NCBI GenBank assembly: GCA_015661715.1
Contig: DQVN01000130.1
Location: 1-8,592, forward strand
From: Sulfurivirga caldicuralii
GTDB taxonomy: Bacteria > Pseudomonadota > Gammaproteobacteria > Thiomicrospirales > Thiomicrospiraceae
Length of the DNA stretch: 8,592 bases
Direction: 5' to 3'
The notes under the pieces are model-generated. The model was not told the DNA's origin. It did no database searches and worked only from the letters and a program-made list of their open reading frames with translations. Positions 1-7,618 of this stretch are shown piece after piece; position 1 is the first letter of the stretch; every line of letters starts with the position of its first letter. The position numbers and the translations under genes were made by a program.

Positions 1-1152
1 AGCCTTCAGAATGGCCCAGACAATGAATGAAGTGATGAAAACCCATCCAAGGATGACCAGTGCGCCGATGAGCTGATTGATAAAGGTGGCATCGGTATTG
101 GTCAGCGGTACGATCATCAGGCCGAAGAAGCCGACTACGCCATGCACAGAGATGGCGCCCACCGGATCGTCGATTTTGAACTTCTTATCCAAGGTGATGA
201 TGGAGAAGAAGACGATCACGCCCGCGATAAAGCCGAAAATAGTGGCTTCCAAGGGGGTGGGATTCAGCGGCTCTGCGGTAATGGCCACCAGACCGGCCAG
301 GGCGCCGTTGAGCATCATGGTCAAGTCCACCTTGCCGAATACCAGGCGGGACGCCAGCAGGGCACCGATGACACCACCGGCGGCGGCCATATTGGTGTTG
401 ACAAAGACCATAGCCACCGCGTTGGCCTCATCGATATTGGAAATTTTCAGCTCAGAGCCGCCATTGAAGCCGAACCAGCCTAGCCACAGAATAAAGGTAC
501 CCAGGGCCGCCAAAGGCAGGTTGGCGCCGAGGATGGGGCGCACTTCACCGTTGGGGCCATATTTGCCTTTACGTGCACCCAGCAGGATAACCCCGGCCAG
601 CGCAGCGGCAGCACCGGCCATGTGTACGATGCCAGAGCCGGCAAAGTCCTGGAAGCCCATTTCATCCAGGAAGCCACCGCCCCATTTCCAGTAACCTTCA
701 ATGGGGTAGATGAAGCCGGTAAAGATAATGGCAAAGACAAAGAAGCTCATCAGTTTCATGCGTTCGGCCACTGCCCCGGAGACCACGGACATGGCGGTGG
801 CGACGAAAACAACCTGGAAGAAGAAGTCGGCCATATTGGAGTAGTAGGGCGCATCTTCGCCGCCATTGAGCACATCGGCAACGTTGTTGTCGCCGCCCAG
901 TAGGAAGCTGATGGAGGGCAGGATGCCACTACCGTCGCCATACATGATGTTGTAGCCTACGAGCATGTACATGATACAGGCGATGGAGAAAAGGCCGATA
1001 TTTTTGGCCAGGATTTCAGTGGTGTTTTTGGCACGCACCAGGCCAGCCTCTAGCATGGCGAAGCCGGCGGCCATCCACATGACCAGTGCGCCGGATACCA
1101 GGAAATAGAAGGTATCGAGGGCGTATGCAAGCTGAATGGTTGGTTGTTCCAT
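1..1152 (-). CDS. amtB: Ammonium transporter AmtB, 3' end cut by window edge
   Basis: Amt/Rh-family inner-membrane ammonium channel. The frame is open for 384 codons from ATG at 1152 to the left edge with no stop; a GGAGGA ribosome site (1159-1164) lies 6 nt upstream of the ATG. Visible family signatures include AGFAMLEAGLVRAKNT near residues 29-44, the FFFQ Phe-gate region (110-113) followed by SGAVAER, DFAGSGIVH (Asp169 and pore His177), GWFGFNGGS (225-233), and AISVHGVVGFFG with the second pore His337. The twin histidines sit 160 residues apart, close to the spacing in E. coli AmtB. The last visible hydrophobic stretch (about 360-383) should be the final membrane helix, so mainly the cytoplasmic tail that contacts GlnK is missing. 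The protein begins almost directly with a membrane helix and lacks the cleaved signal peptide of E. coli AmtB. It follows glnK by 24 bp and is surely co-transcribed. Confidence 0.97.
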   Translation of the reverse strand, partial: MEQPTIQLAYALDTFYFLVSGALVMWMAAGFAMLEAGLVRAKNTTEILAKNIGLFSIACIMYMLVGYNIMYGDGSGILPSISFLLGGDNNVADVLNGGEDAPYYSNMADFFFQVVFVATAMSVVSGAVAERMKLMSFFVFAIIFTGFIYPIEGYWKWGGGFLDEMGFQDFAGSGIVHMAGAAAALAGVILLGARKGKYGPNGEVRPILGANLPLAALGTFILWLGWFGFNGGSELKISNIDEANAVAMVFVNTNMAAAGGVIGALLASRLVFGKVDLTMMLNGALAGLVAITAEPLNPTPLEATIFGFIAGVIVFFSIITLDKKFKIDDPVGAISVHGVVGFFGLMIVPLTNTDATFINQLIGALVILGWVFITSFIVWAILKA

Positions 1153-1176
1153 TTGGGTTCCTCCGCTGAGATGGAA

Positions 1177-1536
<360 letters not shown>

Positions 1537-1572
1537 TTAAAGGTATAGGTTGTGCAGCTCACTATTAATGCA

Positions 1573-1588
1573 AGCCAGTTATGTACCA
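1573..1588 (-). promoter_or_regulatory. Sigma54 (RpoN) -24/-12 promoter of glnK-amtB
   Basis: Read on the minus strand the site is TGGTACATAACTGGCT. Compared with the sigma54 pattern TGGYACR-N4-TTGCW it matches all seven bases of the -24 element and four of five of the -12 element (TGGCT instead of TTGCW), with the obligatory GG and GC exactly 10 nt apart. It predicts a start near 1562 and a leader of about 47 nt before the glnK ATG. Sigma54 control of glnK-amtB by NtrC is well known in gammaproteobacteria, and an NtrC-type site lies about 100 bp upstream. Confidence 0.85.
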
Positions 1589-1604
1589 GTATGTGAATTT
1601 ATTT

Positions 1605-1634
1605 TAGAGTCATGCACTTAAGTGTAATGATAAT
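1605..1634 (+). promoter_or_regulatory. Possible sigma70 promoter for the methyltransferase-glnE operon
   Basis: GATAAT (1629-1634) matches five of six bases of the -10 consensus. A poor -35 candidate, TAGAGT (1605-1610), lies 18 bp upstream. Transcription would begin near 1641, just before the ribosome site, which places the NtrC-type site at about +14 to +30. The -35 is weak and the region is generally AT-rich, so this is only a candidate. Confidence 0.3.
1613..1626. promoter_or_regulatory. Second, shortened NtrC-like palindrome
   Basis: TGCACTTAAGTGTA is an inverted repeat with one mismatched pair. It aligns with the site at 1654-1670 if the CGT after TGCAC is removed, which cuts the spacer between arms from 7 to 4 bp. 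The centre is about 58 bp upstream of the predicted glnK start and about 42 bp (four helical turns) from the main site. The short spacer argues against normal NtrC dimer binding, so it could be a decayed site, a weak half-site, or a site for another regulator. Confidence 0.4.
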
Positions 1635-1646
1635 GTATTTTATTTT

Positions 1647-1664
1647 AGAGGAGTGCACCGTTTG
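1647..1664 (+). promoter_or_regulatory. Ribosome site that selects a UUG start
   Basis: AGAGGAG (1647-1653) is the only strong ribosome-binding sequence here. The in-frame GTG at 1653 overlaps its last base and cannot be the start it serves. The in-frame TTG at 1662 lies 8 nt downstream, the normal spacing, so UUG is the better start. The UUG is inside the NtrC-type palindrome. Confidence 0.65.
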
Positions 1665-1670
1665 AGTGCA
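1654..1670. promoter_or_regulatory. NtrC-type enhancer site over the methyltransferase start codon
   Basis: TGCACCGTTTGAGTGCA has two perfect inverted TGCAC/GTGCA arms separated by 7 bp, the 17-bp geometry of known NtrC sites such as those of E. coli glnA. Its centre (1662) is about 100 bp upstream of the predicted sigma54 start at 1562, a normal enhancer distance for activating glnK-amtB. It also covers the UUG start codon at 1662 of the divergent gene, so bound NtrC would sit in the early transcribed region of the methyltransferase-glnE operon. The site is read from sequence; occupancy and repression are inferred. Confidence 0.75.
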
Positions 1671-2495
1671 TCAGCAGGCGGAAGTGAAAATTTTTGGGGC
1701 GCGCTGCCTGATTTGGCGCGCGCGTTGGCGATCCAAGCGGGCGTATTGGCTGGGCTGTGGCTGGTGGCGCAGCAGTTACCCCGTTGGGTGGCGCCGCCCT
1801 ACCCGCTGTGGGCCTGGGTGACGGCTCAGGCGGTGCTGGCGGCGGGGGTGACCTTGCTGTTGCGCCTGCCGCGCTGGTGGGTATGGATTCAGTTGTTGCT
1901 GCCCGTGGTGCTGGGAGTGGCGGTGTGGTTGCAATTGCCTTTATGGGCGGTGTTGATGAGTTTGGTGGTGTTGTGGCTGCTGTTCCGCAATGCCTTGTCC
2001 GAACAGGTTCCTTTGTATTTAAGTAATGCCACCACCCGTAAAGCTTTGTGCGCCGCGGCCAAGACCCTGCCGCAGCCGGTTCGGTTTATGGATCTGGGCT
2101 GTGGCTTGGGGGATGCGGTGGTCAGCATGGCCCGCTGCCCCAAAGTGGTGCAATCCAGCGGTGTGGAGACGGCGCCGTTATCGTTGTGGATTGCCCGATG
2201 GCGCACCCGGCGGGCAGGGGCGCAGGTGGTGGGGTTGAGCCTGTGGCAGGTGGAGTTGCAGCGGTATAATCTGGTCTATGCTTTTCTTTCTCCGGTGCCC
2301 ATGGCGCGGTTGCAGGAGAAGGTTTTGCAGCAGATGCCGCCCCACAGTCTGTTTATTGCCAACAGCTTTCCCTTGCCGGATGTGGCGGCGACGGAAATCT
2401 GGCAACTGAATGACCGCCGCGGCACCTATCTTTACCTGTACCGTTTTGATGGGCAGCGTCGCTTGCTGCCGCCGGAGGTGTGTCATGAATCTTGA
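1662..2495 (+). CDS. Membrane-anchored class I SAM methyltransferase-like protein
   Basis: A 277-residue protein counted from the TTG at 1662. Residues about 18-108 are strongly hydrophobic and look like three or four membrane helices. A soluble Rossmann-type domain follows: FMDLGCGLGD (about 142-151) is the SAM-binding glycine loop; VETAPLSLWIARWR (168-181) supplies the acidic residue expected after the second strand; YNLVYAFLSPVPMARL (about 202-217) and SLFIANSFPLP (229-239) match later strands of class I methyltransferases. The catalytic domain should face the cytoplasm, on the same side as SAM. The substrate is unknown and nothing visible identifies it. The stop overlaps the glnE start by 11 bp, so the two are probably translationally coupled. 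It is divergent from glnK-amtB, and its start codon lies in an NtrC-type site. The methyltransferase fold is well supported; the biological role is not known. Confidence 0.85.
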   Translation: MSASAGGSENFWGALPDLARALAIQAGVLAGLWLVAQQLPRWVAPPYPLWAWVTAQAVLAAGVTLLLRLPRWWVWIQLLLPVVLGVAVWLQLPLWAVLMSLVVLWLLFRNALSEQVPLYLSNATTRKALCAAAKTLPQPVRFMDLGCGLGDAVVSMARCPKVVQSSGVETAPLSLWIARWRTRRAGAQVVGLSLWQVELQRYNLVYAFLSPVPMARLQEKVLQQMPPHSLFIANSFPLPDVAATEIWQLNDRRGTYLYLYRFDGQRRLLPPEVCHES

Positions 2496-5166
2496 AGATG
2501 TGCTGGCCATCAGCCCTTTTGTGCGCCAGGTGGCGCAGCGTCAGGCGGATGTGATGGATCCGGCAGTATGGAAACCCCCCTGTTTTTTTTCCAGCGACGA
2601 TTTTGCCGCCTTGCACAAGGCGTCGGATAAGGCGGATTTAATGGCCAAAAGCCGTCTTTTGCGCCAGAAATATACCGCCGTGATCGCTATTCGCGATTAT
2701 TTGGGTTTGGATACTGTGCCGCAGACGCTGGCGCACCTGAGTGCGCTGGCGCAACGGATTGTCTCAGCCTGTGTGGACTGGCTGCATGCTGATCTGGTCA
2801 GTCGTCATGGTGAGCCGGTGGCGCGGGTCAGCGGTGAGGTGCAGCGGTTGACCATCCTTGGCATGGGTAAACTGGGGGGGCGGGAGCTGAACTTTTCCAG
2901 TGATATCGATCTTGTGGCCTGTTTTGCGGAAAACGGTGAGACGACGGGCCCGCGCGGGCTGGACAATCAGCAGTTTTTTATCCGCCTGGTGCAGCAACTG
3001 ACTCAGGTGCTGACGGAGCAGACGGCGGACGGTTTCGCCTATCGGGTGGATTGGCGCTTGCGTCCCTTTGGTAGCGCGGGGCCGCTGGCGGTCAGCTTTG
3101 ATGCCATGTTGCAGTATTACGAGGTGCATGGGCGAGCGTGGGAGCGCTATGCTTTGATCAAGGCGCGCGCCATGGCGGGGGATGTGGCGGCTGGCGAGCA
3201 GTTGCTCACTCAGCTCAAGCCGTTTGTCTATCGGCGTTATCTGGATTTTTCCGCCCTGGCGTCGTTGCGTGATTTGAAGGTGCAGATCGACCAGCAGGTG
3301 CATCAGAAAGGCCAGCAGGACAATATCAAGCTGGGGCCCGGAGGGATCCGGGAGGTGGAGTTCTGGGTGCAGGCGTTTCAGATGGTGTGGGGTGGGCGCT
3401 ACCCGAAGTTGCAGACGCCCAGCCTGTATGCTGCCCTGGATGCCATGGCTGAGCTGGGTCTGGTGGATAAAGAAGCGGTGGCCAGTCAGCGTGCGGATTA
3501 TGACTTTCTGCGTCGGGTGGAAAACCATTTACAGGCCTATGCCGATGAGCAGACCCATGAGCTGCCCCATGAGCCGGCGCGTCAGCAGGCGTTGGCCCGC
3601 TCATTGGGGTATGACGACTATGCTGCGTTGCTGGCGGCGTTGAATCCTGTCCGTCAGCGGGTTCAGGCCCATTTTGACGCATTGTTTCGTGATGAAGAAG
3701 CCCATGGAGCACCTCAGTGGCAGCGGTTGTGGCAGGAGCCCTCGGCCAGCGATCATCCCTGGGCTGAGGCTTTGGCGGCGTTTCGTCAGCAACCGCTGTG
3801 GCGGCAGTTAAGTGCGCAGGCGCAGGATCGCCTGGATGAGGTGATGCCGTTACTGTTGGCTGAGCTGGCGGAGCAAGGGTGTGAGCAGGCGGCACTGACC
3901 CGTCTGCTGGATTTTGTCGCTGCGGTGGCGCGGCGCAGTGTGTATCTGTTGTTGTTGAAAAGCGCGCCAGCGGCGCGTCAGGAGTTGATCCGCCTATTGT
4001 GCGCCAGCGCATGGCTGGCGCAGATGCTGACCCGCCATCCTGCGCTGTTGGAGTGGCTGCTGGATGCGGATGCCCTGTATCAGGTACCCGCGCCTGAGAA
4101 ATATCGTCAGGAAGCAGAAGCGATCCTGCAGGCAGCTGGTGCGGATGAGGAGCAGTTTATGCAGCAGTTGCGCCACTGGAAGCAGCGTCAGGTGTTTCAG
4201 GTGGCGGTGCAGGATGTTATGGGGGTGCTGCCGGTGATGCGGGTCAGCGATCAGCTCACCGCCATTGCTGAGGCGGTTGTCGCCGTGGCGCACCGCTGGG
4301 TGATGGATTGGATGGCGGATCGATATGGCCCCTTGCCGAAGGGTGAATTAATGGTGATTGGCTATGGCAAGCTGGGGGGATATGAGCTGGGCTATGGTTC
4401 GGATCTGGATGTGGTGTTTGTCTATCAGGGGGTGGATGCTAGTCAGTGGAGCGATGGCAAGCGGCCGCTGGATGGACAGACCTGGATGATCCGTGCCGCG
4501 CAGAAGCTGTTGTTTGTTCTCACCACTCAGATGGTGGGCGGACGGCTGTATGAGGTGGATACTCGGCTGCGGCCCAATGGCCAGGATGGTTTACTGGCGG
4601 TATCCCTTGAAAGCTACGGGGAGTATCTGCGCACGAAGGCCTGGTTGTGGGAGTTGCAGGCGTTGGTGCGTGCGCGCCCCGTCGTGGCCAGTCAGAGCGG
4701 GCGCGAGGCCTTTGCCCGGCTGCGCTGTGATATTCTGCAGCAGCGGCGGGATGAAGAAACAGTGCGTCAGGCAGTTGCCGCCATGCGCCGTAAAATGCTG
4801 TCCCATCTGGATAAGAGCACTTCCACCTGTTTTGATGTCAAACAGGGGCCGGGCGGTCTGGTGGATATTGAATTCTTTATCCAGTGCCAGGTGCTGATTC
4901 ATGCGGGTCAATGGGCTGAGCTGTGCCGCTGGACGGATAATGTACGCCTGTTGGAGACCTTGTCTACCTGTGGTGCCCTGACGCCGGAGGCGGCCTCTAC
5001 CTTGAAGGCGCATTATCTGTTCTACCGCGCCCTGCTGCATCGGCGGGATCTGGCGGGGCTGGATAAGTGTGTGCCTCGATCCCAGTTGGGTCCACGCCCT
5101 GAGCAGGTGCGTCAGTATACGCAGTCCTGTCTGAGTGGCACAGGCGAGGGTGATATAATTTCGTAA
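2485..5166 (+). CDS. glnE: Bifunctional glutamine synthetase adenylyltransferase/adenylyl-removase
   Basis: An 893-residue GlnE, somewhat shorter than the 946 of E. coli. GlnE adds AMP to glutamine synthetase to switch it off and removes it by phosphorolysis to switch it on, under P-II control. Two nucleotidyltransferase domains are visible. The N-terminal removase domain has GMGKLGG (126-132), SSDIDL with Asp140/Asp142 and [11 protein letters not shown] with Asp189. The C-terminal transferase domain has GYGKLGG (626-632), GSDLDVVF with Asp640/Asp642 and [11 protein letters not shown] with Asp692. All predicted metal ligands are present, so both activities should be intact. [13 protein letters not shown] and [13 protein letters not shown] mark the helical regions behind each domain. 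The ATG at 2485 is chosen because GGAGG (2474-2478) sits 6 nt upstream and the frame further upstream lies inside the methyltransferase gene. The C-terminal tail lacks the Trp-rich ending of E. coli GlnE; its last codons hold a candidate fabA promoter. Confidence 0.96.
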   Translation: MNLEDVLAISPFVRQVAQRQADVMDPAVWKPPCFFSSDDFAALHKASDKADLMAKSRLLRQKYTAVIAIRDYLGLDTVPQTLAHLSALAQRIVSACVDWLHADLVSRHGEPVARVSGEVQRLTILGMGKLGGRELNFSSDIDLVACFAENGETTGPRGLDNQQFFIRLVQQLTQVLTEQTADGFAYRVDWRLRPFGSAGPLAVSFDAMLQYYEVHGRAWERYALIKARAMAGDVAAGEQLLTQLKPFVYRRYLDFSALASLRDLKVQIDQQVHQKGQQDNIKLGPGGIREVEFWVQAFQMVWGGRYPKLQTPSLYAALDAMAELGLVDKEAVASQRADYDFLRRVENHLQAYADEQTHELPHEPARQQALARSLGYDDYAALLAALNPVRQRVQAHFDALFRDEEAHGAPQWQRLWQEPSASDHPWAEALAAFRQQPLWRQLSAQAQDRLDEVMPLLLAELAEQGCEQAALTRLLDFVAAVARRSVYLLLLKSAPAARQELIRLLCASAWLAQMLTRHPALLEWLLDADALYQVPAPEKYRQEAEAILQAAGADEEQFMQQLRHWKQRQVFQVAVQDVMGVLPVMRVSDQLTAIAEAVVAVAHRWVMDWMADRYGPLPKGELMVIGYGKLGGYELGYGSDLDVVFVYQGVDASQWSDGKRPLDGQTWMIRAAQKLLFVLTTQMVGGRLYEVDTRLRPNGQDGLLAVSLESYGEYLRTKAWLWELQALVRARPVVASQSGREAFARLRCDILQQRRDEETVRQAVAAMRRKMLSHLDKSTSTCFDVKQGPGGLVDIEFFIQCQVLIHAGQWAELCRWTDNVRLLETLSTCGALTPEAASTLKAHYLFYRALLHRRDLAGLDKCVPRSQLGPRPEQVRQYTQSCLSGTGEGDIIS
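5131..5159 (+). promoter_or_regulatory. Extended -10 promoter for fabAB inside the end of glnE
   Basis: TGATATAAT (5151-5159) is a perfect extended -10 (TG-N-TATAAT). The -35 candidate CTGAGT (5131-5136) is weak at 17 bp spacing, as is common for extended -10 promoters. The predicted start near 5166 falls at the glnE stop codon, giving a short leader of about 31 nt before the fabA ATG. No palindrome resembling the E. coli FabR site was recognised around it. Confidence 0.6.
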
Positions 5167-5197
5167 TTGTTTGTGTATAAAAAATGGAATCTGCTGC

Positions 5198-5713
5198 ATG
5201 GAACGCAAATCAAGCTATACCTATGATGAACTCATTGCCTGTGGCCATGGTGAGCTGTTCGGCCCGGGTAACGCCCGCTTGCCGCTGCCGCCGATGCTGA
5301 TGTTCGATCGCATCACCCACATCGCTGAGGAAGGGGGTGCCTATGGTTTGGGCGAGATCAAAGCGGAGCTGGATATCAAGCCCGATCTGTGGTTTTTCAA
5401 ATGCCACTTCGAGCAGGATCCGGTTATGCCGGGCTGTTTGGGGCTGGACGCCATGTGGCAGCTGATTGGTTTCTTCCTCGGTTGGACCGGTGGGCCGGGC
5501 CGCGGCCGTGCCCTGGGGGCCGGGGAGGTCAAGTTCTATGGTCAGGTTCTGCCGGATGCTAAAAAGGTGGAATACCATATCGATATGAAACGGGTGGTCA
5601 AACGCAAGCTGTACATGGGCATTGGCGATGCCAAGCTGTATGTGGATGGGCGGGAGATCTATTCCGCCAACGATCTGCGCGTGGGGCTATTTACCGATAC
5701 CAGCAATTTCTGA
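5198..5713 (+). CDS. fabA: 3-hydroxydecanoyl-ACP dehydratase/isomerase FabA
   Basis: A 171-residue cytosolic enzyme of type II fatty acid synthesis, about the length of E. coli FabA. It dehydrates 3-hydroxydecanoyl-ACP and isomerises trans-2- to cis-3-decenoyl-ACP, the branch point to unsaturated fatty acids. The catalytic pair is present: His70 in WFFKCHF and Asp84 in [11 protein letters not shown]. The flanking [33 protein letters not shown] and DLRVGLF blocks are strongly FabA-like, and this dimer-helix pattern separates it from FabZ, which lacks isomerase activity. The ATG at 5198 is chosen because homology begins there ([13 protein letters not shown], aligned with the E. coli N-terminus). 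A TTG at 5171 would add nine residues with no ribosome site. The ribosome site before the ATG is itself weak (TGGAA, 8 nt). fabB follows 8 bp downstream. Confidence 0.98.
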   Translation: MERKSSYTYDELIACGHGELFGPGNARLPLPPMLMFDRITHIAEEGGAYGLGEIKAELDIKPDLWFFKCHFEQDPVMPGCLGLDAMWQLIGFFLGWTGGPGRGRALGAGEVKFYGQVLPDAKKVEYHIDMKRVVKRKLYMGIGDAKLYVDGREIYSANDLRVGLFTDTSNF

Positions 5714-5721
5714 GGTGAAAG

Positions 5722-6942
5722 ATGAGACGGGTGGTCATAACCGGTCTGGGTGTGGTTTCCAGCCTGGGCAATGATAAGGCGGCGGTGACCGAGTCGCTCA
5801 AAGCGGGGCGTTCCGGGATTGTATATGCGCCGGAGTATGCGGAAATCGGCATGCGCTCCCAAGTGCACGGGGCGGTGAAAGATCTGGATTTTGCTGATCA
5901 TATCGATCGCAAGGCCCTGCGTTTCATGGGGGATGCCGCGGCCTATGCCACCATCGCCATGCAGCAGGCCATAGAGGATGCCGGTTTGACGCCGGATGAG
6001 GTGTCCCACCCGCGCACAGGTGTGATTGCCGGTTCTGGCGGCGCCTCCAATGAAAATGTGGTGGAGGCGGCGGATATCGCCCGCAGCAAAGGGGTCAAGC
6101 GCATCGGGCCCTATCGGGTGCCGCGCACCATGGGCTCTACGGTGTCGGCCAATCTGGCCACCCTGTTCAAGATCAAAGGTGTCAACTTCTCCATCAGTTC
6201 CGCCTGTTCCACCAGTGCCCACTGTGTGGGCACGGCGGTGGAGCAGATTATGCTAGGCAAGCAGGATATTGTGTTTGCCGGCGGGGGTGAGGAGCTGCAC
6301 TGGACCCTTTCCATGTTGTTCGATGCCATGGGTGCCCTGTCGAGCAAGTATAACGATACGCCGGAGAAGGCCTCCCGCGCCTATGATGCCAATCGGGATG
6401 GTTTTGTCATTGCCGGCGGGGGCGGTATGCTGGTGGTCGAGGCGCTGGAGCATGCTCAGGCCCGGGGCGCTAAGATCTATGCTGAAATTGTCGGCTATGG
6501 CGCCAATTCGGATGGTTATGACATGGTGGCGCCATCCGGCGAAGGGGCGCAGCGCTGTATGCGTCTGGCGTTGGAGACGGTTAAGGGTGAGATTGACTAT
6601 ATCAATCCCCATGGTACTTCAACCCCCGTGGGAGACAGTAAGGAGATCGACGCCATCAAGGCAGTATTTGGCGATAGGATCCCGAAAATCAGCTCCACCA
6701 AGTCCATGTCCGGCCACTCTCTGGGCGCAGCGGGTGTCCATGAGCTGATTTACTCATTGCTCATGTTGGAGCAGGACTTTATTGCCCCTTCCATCAATAT
6801 TGATCAGCTGGATGAAGCCTGTGCCGGTGTGCCCATTGTCCAGGCGCGTATTGACAATGCCGGCCTGCGGCGCATTATGAGCAACAGCTTTGGCTTTGGC
6901 GGCACCAATGCCTGTGTGGTAATTGAAAAATTTACCGACTGA
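5722..6942 (+). CDS. fabB: Beta-ketoacyl-ACP synthase I FabB
   Basis: A 406-residue condensing enzyme, exactly the length of E. coli FabB. It elongates cis-3-decenoyl-ACP made by FabA, so the pair commits carbon to unsaturated fatty acids for membrane phospholipids. The thiolase-fold active site is complete: Cys162 in [10 protein letters not shown], His297 in [11 protein letters not shown], Lys327 in [10 protein letters not shown] and His332. The C-terminal [15 protein letters not shown] is the standard synthase ending. FabB is preferred over FabF because of its overall resemblance to E. coli FabB (such as the [10 protein letters not shown] context) and the partnership with fabA. GAGGTG (5712-5717), overlapping the fabA stop codon, is the ribosome site, so fabA and fabB form one operon. 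A hairpin terminator begins 21 bp after the stop. Confidence 0.98.
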   Translation: MRRVVITGLGVVSSLGNDKAAVTESLKAGRSGIVYAPEYAEIGMRSQVHGAVKDLDFADHIDRKALRFMGDAAAYATIAMQQAIEDAGLTPDEVSHPRTGVIAGSGGASNENVVEAADIARSKGVKRIGPYRVPRTMGSTVSANLATLFKIKGVNFSISSACSTSAHCVGTAVEQIMLGKQDIVFAGGGEELHWTLSMLFDAMGALSSKYNDTPEKASRAYDANRDGFVIAGGGGMLVVEALEHAQARGAKIYAEIVGYGANSDGYDMVAPSGEGAQRCMRLALETVKGEIDYINPHGTSTPVGDSKEIDAIKAVFGDRIPKISSTKSMSGHSLGAAGVHELIYSLLMLEQDFIAPSINIDQLDEACAGVPIVQARIDNAGLRRIMSNSFGFGGTNACVVIEKFTD

Positions 6943-6961
6943 GTCACCATGTGGCTGATAG

Positions 6962-6989
6962 AAAAAGCCCCGCATGCAGGCGGGGCTTT
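6962..6989 (-). terminator. Shared rho-independent terminator between convergent units
   Basis: A perfect 10-bp stem, AAAGCCCCGC and GCGGGGCTTT, with a 6-nt loop (6974-6979). On the minus strand it is followed by five T (6962-6966) and starts 5 nt after the stop of the SLT-like lipoprotein gene, a textbook intrinsic terminator. On the plus strand the tail is only TTTGG, so it should end fabAB transcripts less efficiently, but it is the only candidate for them. It is best read as a bidirectional terminator biased to the minus strand. Confidence 0.85.
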
Positions 6990-6994
6990 GGCGT

Positions 6995-7618
6995 TTAACC
7001 GGCCAGGCCGCAGCGTTTCATCTGCTTGCGATAGCGCCATGCCAGGTTGGCCACCTGGCGGGCATACTGACGCACATGGGGTTTGCGTTTCCAACTGCCC
7101 CGGGCATAACCCGCTCGGCCTTCATGATAGGCCAGATAGAGGCGGTAGGCATCCCAGCGGCTGATCCCCAATCGCTTATGGCTGAGATAGTTGTACCAGC
7201 CGATAAAATCCATGGCGTCATAGATATTTTCCCGGCTGGCGTTGGGGTTACGGATGGCTTTTTTATACTCCCGCCAGGTGGCACTCTTGGCCTGGGGGTA
7301 GCCGTAGGCGCCACTGGAAGATCTGGCATTGGCCACAAAACGGGATTCCCGGTGGACAAAAGCTAAAAGGACATGGGCGGGGGTTCCCCAGCGTTTTTCT
7401 GCCCGTTTGGCCGCTTGATAGAACATAGGGGCATGGCGGGTTAGTTTACAGATGTCATTATGGGTAAAGGCGGGCGGCTGCTTGGGGCGATAAACAGGAG
7501 AAGGAGTAAAGCTACAGCCGCTTAAGGTTAAGGCCCCCAAAAGCAATACCATCAGCCCTAGGCGTAAGCGTTGCTGGAGTAAATGTGAAAAGTCATTGCA
7601 CACAGGTTTAACGGACAT
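6995..7618 (-). CDS. SLT-like transglycosylase-domain lipoprotein
   Basis: A 207-residue protein. A hydrophobic signal segment (about 20-33) ends in the lipobox LSGC, so Cys35 should be lipidated; Ser36 after it (not Asp) fits outer-membrane sorting. The mature part resembles the small SLT family: HRESRF with candidate catalytic Glu91, then GAYGYPQA in the place of the usual GLMQ block, TWREYKK, DAMDFIGWYNYLS and YLAYHEGRAGYARGSW, and a basic tail (HVRQYARQVANLAWRYRKQMKRC). Lytic transglycosylases cleave peptidoglycan glycan strands to 1,6-anhydro products. Activity here is inferred from the family and the conserved Glu. ATG at 7618 has AAAGGA 7 nt upstream and overlaps the end of the DUF2914 gene by 11 bp, so the two are coupled. 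I do not recognise a specific Mlt name for it. Confidence 0.85.
   Translation of the reverse strand: MSVKPVCNDFSHLLQQRLRLGLMVLLLGALTLSGCSFTPSPVYRPKQPPAFTHNDICKLTRHAPMFYQAAKRAEKRWGTPAHVLLAFVHRESRFVANARSSSGAYGYPQAKSATWREYKKAIRNPNASRENIYDAMDFIGWYNYLSHKRLGISRWDAYRLYLAYHEGRAGYARGSWKRKPHVRQYARQVANLAWRYRKQMKRCGLAG

Larger units (their letters stand above)
1591..1670. repeat. Imperfect tandem duplication of about 41 bp in the control region
   Basis: The block TTTATTTTAGAG-N3-TGCAC occurs at 1598-1617 and again at 1639-1658, offset by 41 bp. Similarity extends left (ATGT at 1591-1594 and 1633-1636, with one base of length difference) and right (TTAAGTGTA against TTGAGTGCA, after a 3-bp gap). Each copy pairs an AT-rich tract with an NtrC-like palindrome. 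In the right copy the AGAGGAG has become the ribosome site of the methyltransferase gene. Confidence 0.7.

Noticed and set aside
77..694. Long open frame on the plus strand antisense to amtB
   Set aside because: It is opposite a frame with unmistakable Amt signatures over 384 codons; its product is low-complexity Pro/Ala/Ser sequence with no recognisable motif.
1590..1652. IHF site between the sigma54 promoter and the NtrC-type site
   Set aside because: The best candidate on the minus strand (TATCATTACACTTA) has one wrong base in the first element and a spacer one base too long. The tract is AT-rich and could bend by itself, so I do not call a site.
1653..1655. GTG as start of the methyltransferase gene
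   Set aside because: It overlaps the last base of the AGAGGAG ribosome site, leaving no spacing; TTG at 1662 fits better.
2764..3528. 254-codon minus-strand open frame inside glnE
   Set aside because: It lies entirely opposite conserved GlnE removase-domain codons including the catalytic Asp residues; its translation is rich in His, Gln and Arg without any family motif.
3326..4012. 228-codon minus-strand open frame inside glnE
   Set aside because: Pro/Ala/Thr/His-rich translation typical of the reverse of a GC-rich gene; no ribosome site or motif noticed.
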